A program made the position numbers and the translations under genes. This document shows positions 62,974 to 64,000 of a stretch of DNA of 64,000 bases, in pieces. This stretch comes from Vibrio nigripulchritudo ATCC 27043 (GTDB lineage: Bacteria > Pseudomonadota > Gammaproteobacteria > Enterobacterales > Vibrionaceae). Within the stretch, counting starts at the first letter, position 1. Every line of letters begins with the position of its first letter. The stretch lies in NCBI RefSeq assembly GCF_000222685.1, contig NZ_AFWJ01000267.1, positions 1 through 64,000 on the forward strand, in the 5' to 3' direction. The notes beneath the pieces are model-generated. The model was not told the DNA's origin. It did not search any database and was given only the letters and a program-made list of their open reading frames with translations.

Positions 62974-64000
62974 GTGAAGTTCATAAAGCATTTGTTAATA
63001 TTTTCATTGGTTTGCACCATTTTGGGAGTGACCACAATTATTGGATTTTACTTTTACGTAAAGCCCGAACTCCCCGATGTGGCAACGTTGAAAGATGTAG
63101 AGCTGCAAACACCGATGCAAGTTTTCAGTGAAGATGGAAAGCTGATCTCACAATTTGGCGAAAAACGCCGTGTTCCTGTTGCTCATGATGACATTCCTCA
63201 AGAGCTCATTGATGCACTTATCGCGACCGAAGACAGCCGCTTTTATGATCACCCGGGTATTGACCCTATTGGTATTGTGCGTGCAGCCATTGTTGTAGCC
63301 ACCACTGGCTCAGCAAAACAAGGGGCGAGTACCATTACTCAGCAGTTGGCAAGAAACTTCTTTCTGACCAATGAAAAGAAGATCATGCGAAAAATCAAAG
63401 AGATTTTTATCGCAATCCACATTGAGCAGCTTCTGACAAAAGAAGAAATTCTCGAACTTTACATCAACAAAATCTTCCTTGGTTACCGCTCTTACGGCTT
63501 CGGAGCGGCGGCGCAGGTGTATTTTGGTAAAGAATTGAATGAACTCAGTTTGAGTGAACTGGCGACATTGGCCGGTATGCCTAAAGCACCATCCAGCATT
63601 AACCCTATCCGTTCACTGGAACGTGCGACCAAACGTCGTAACGTTGTGCTGATGCGTATGCTGGAAGAAAAGTACATCACCAGAGAACAGTATGATAACG
63701 CTCGTGCAGAAACGATTGTCGCCAAGTATCACGGTGCTGAAATCCAGCTTAGCGCGCCTTATGCAGCAGAAATTGCGCGTGCCTGGGCTCTGGAAAACTA
63801 CGGTGAAGATGCTTATACCTCTGGAATTCGTATCTACTTAACTGTTAATTCCAAGCTTCAGCAGGCGGCCAATGAGGCGGCGATCAATAACCTGCTTGGT
63901 TACGATGAGCGCCATGGCTATCGCGGCGCAGAAAAAGTGTTGTGGGAATCCGGTGAAGTGCCTTGGACCGAAGACAACATGCGCAAGCAGCTTAGAACGG
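62974..64000 (+). CDS. mrcA: Penicillin-binding protein 1A, partial (C-terminus off the window)
   Basis: GTG start at 62974. The visible 342 residues begin with a transmembrane anchor (IKHLLIFSLVCTILGVTTII) and the start MKFIKHLLIFSLV resembles E. coli MrcA. The glycosyltransferase domain follows: catalytic Glu in ATEDSRFYDHPGIDP, QGASTITQQLARNFF and LGYRSYGFGAAAQVY. The transpeptidase domain is beyond 64000. It polymerises and cross-links peptidoglycan. Divergent from pilM, the classic arrangement of this locus. Confidence 0.96.
   Translation, partial: MKFIKHLLIFSLVCTILGVTTIIGFYFYVKPELPDVATLKDVELQTPMQVFSEDGKLISQFGEKRRVPVAHDDIPQELIDALIATEDSRFYDHPGIDPIGIVRAAIVVATTGSAKQGASTITQQLARNFFLTNEKKIMRKIKEIFIAIHIEQLLTKEEILELYINKIFLGYRSYGFGAAAQVYFGKELNELSLSELATLAGMPKAPSSINPIRSLERATKRRNVVLMRMLEEKYITREQYDNARAETIVAKYHGAEIQLSAPYAAEIARAWALENYGEDAYTSGIRIYLTVNSKLQQAANEAAINNLLGYDERHGYRGAEKVLWESGEVPWTEDNMRKQLRT

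Overview
The window looks like a stretch of chromosome 1 of a marine Vibrio, or at least a member of Vibrionaceae. I infer this from the content and order of its housekeeping blocks: cysJIH, pspG-dusA, zur, pgi, yjbQ, alr-dnaB, rpsF-priB-rpsR-rplI, the ast arginine-catabolism genes with pabA, xds, trpS-gph-rpe-dam-damX-aroBK, pilMNOPQ and mrcA. This order matches my memory of the V. cholerae map; no search was run. Most of these blocks lie on the minus strand.

Layout. 1-4.2 kb: sulfite-reduction operon cysJ-cysI-cysH, with cysH running off the left edge. 4.3-6.9 kb: a small unknown protein, an outer-membrane protein, pspG with a sigma-54 promoter motif, and dusA. 6.9-about 9.95 kb: a small integrated element between dusA and zur. 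It holds a frameshifted tyrosine integrase, a zinc-ribbon DUF4145 protein, three tiny ORFs and a phage holin-like gene. 10-15 kb: zur, a CheX-like protein, pgi, yjbQ and a beta-barrel protein. 14.74-15.04 kb: a decayed 3' part of an alanine racemase gene. 15.2-18.7 kb: a large lipoprotein and a LuxR-type regulator, lying between that relic and the intact alr. 19.2-29.5 kb: alr, dnaB, a DUF481 barrel, the rpsF operon, and the ast genes with a DUF1338 enzyme and pabA.

30.3-48.4 kb is a large accessory block. It contains (i) a kexin-like secreted serine protease and its probable dedicated chaperone; (ii) a GH19 chitinase with carbohydrate-binding modules; (iii) six consecutive minus-strand genes (34.8-42.5 kb) for exported proteins of unknown function, including two paralogous small cysteine-rich proteins and a beta-domain plus HEAT-repeat protein; and (iv) a putative isonitrile natural-product cluster (42.9-47.2 kb) with a divergent LysR regulator. 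In that cluster an isonitrile synthase is fused to an oxygenase-like domain whose expected metal-binding Asp is Asn, alongside a separate oxygenase with intact ligands and an FAD monooxygenase.

48.4-64 kb returns to core genes: the secreted nuclease Xds, trpS, gph, rpe, dam, damX, aroB, aroK, the type IV pilus assembly genes pilM-Q, and mrcA (PBP1a), which runs off the right edge. I found no tRNA, rRNA, CRISPR array or transposase. The least ordinary items are the isonitrile cluster, the six-gene exported-protein cluster, the alr relic with its internal deletion, and the dusA element.
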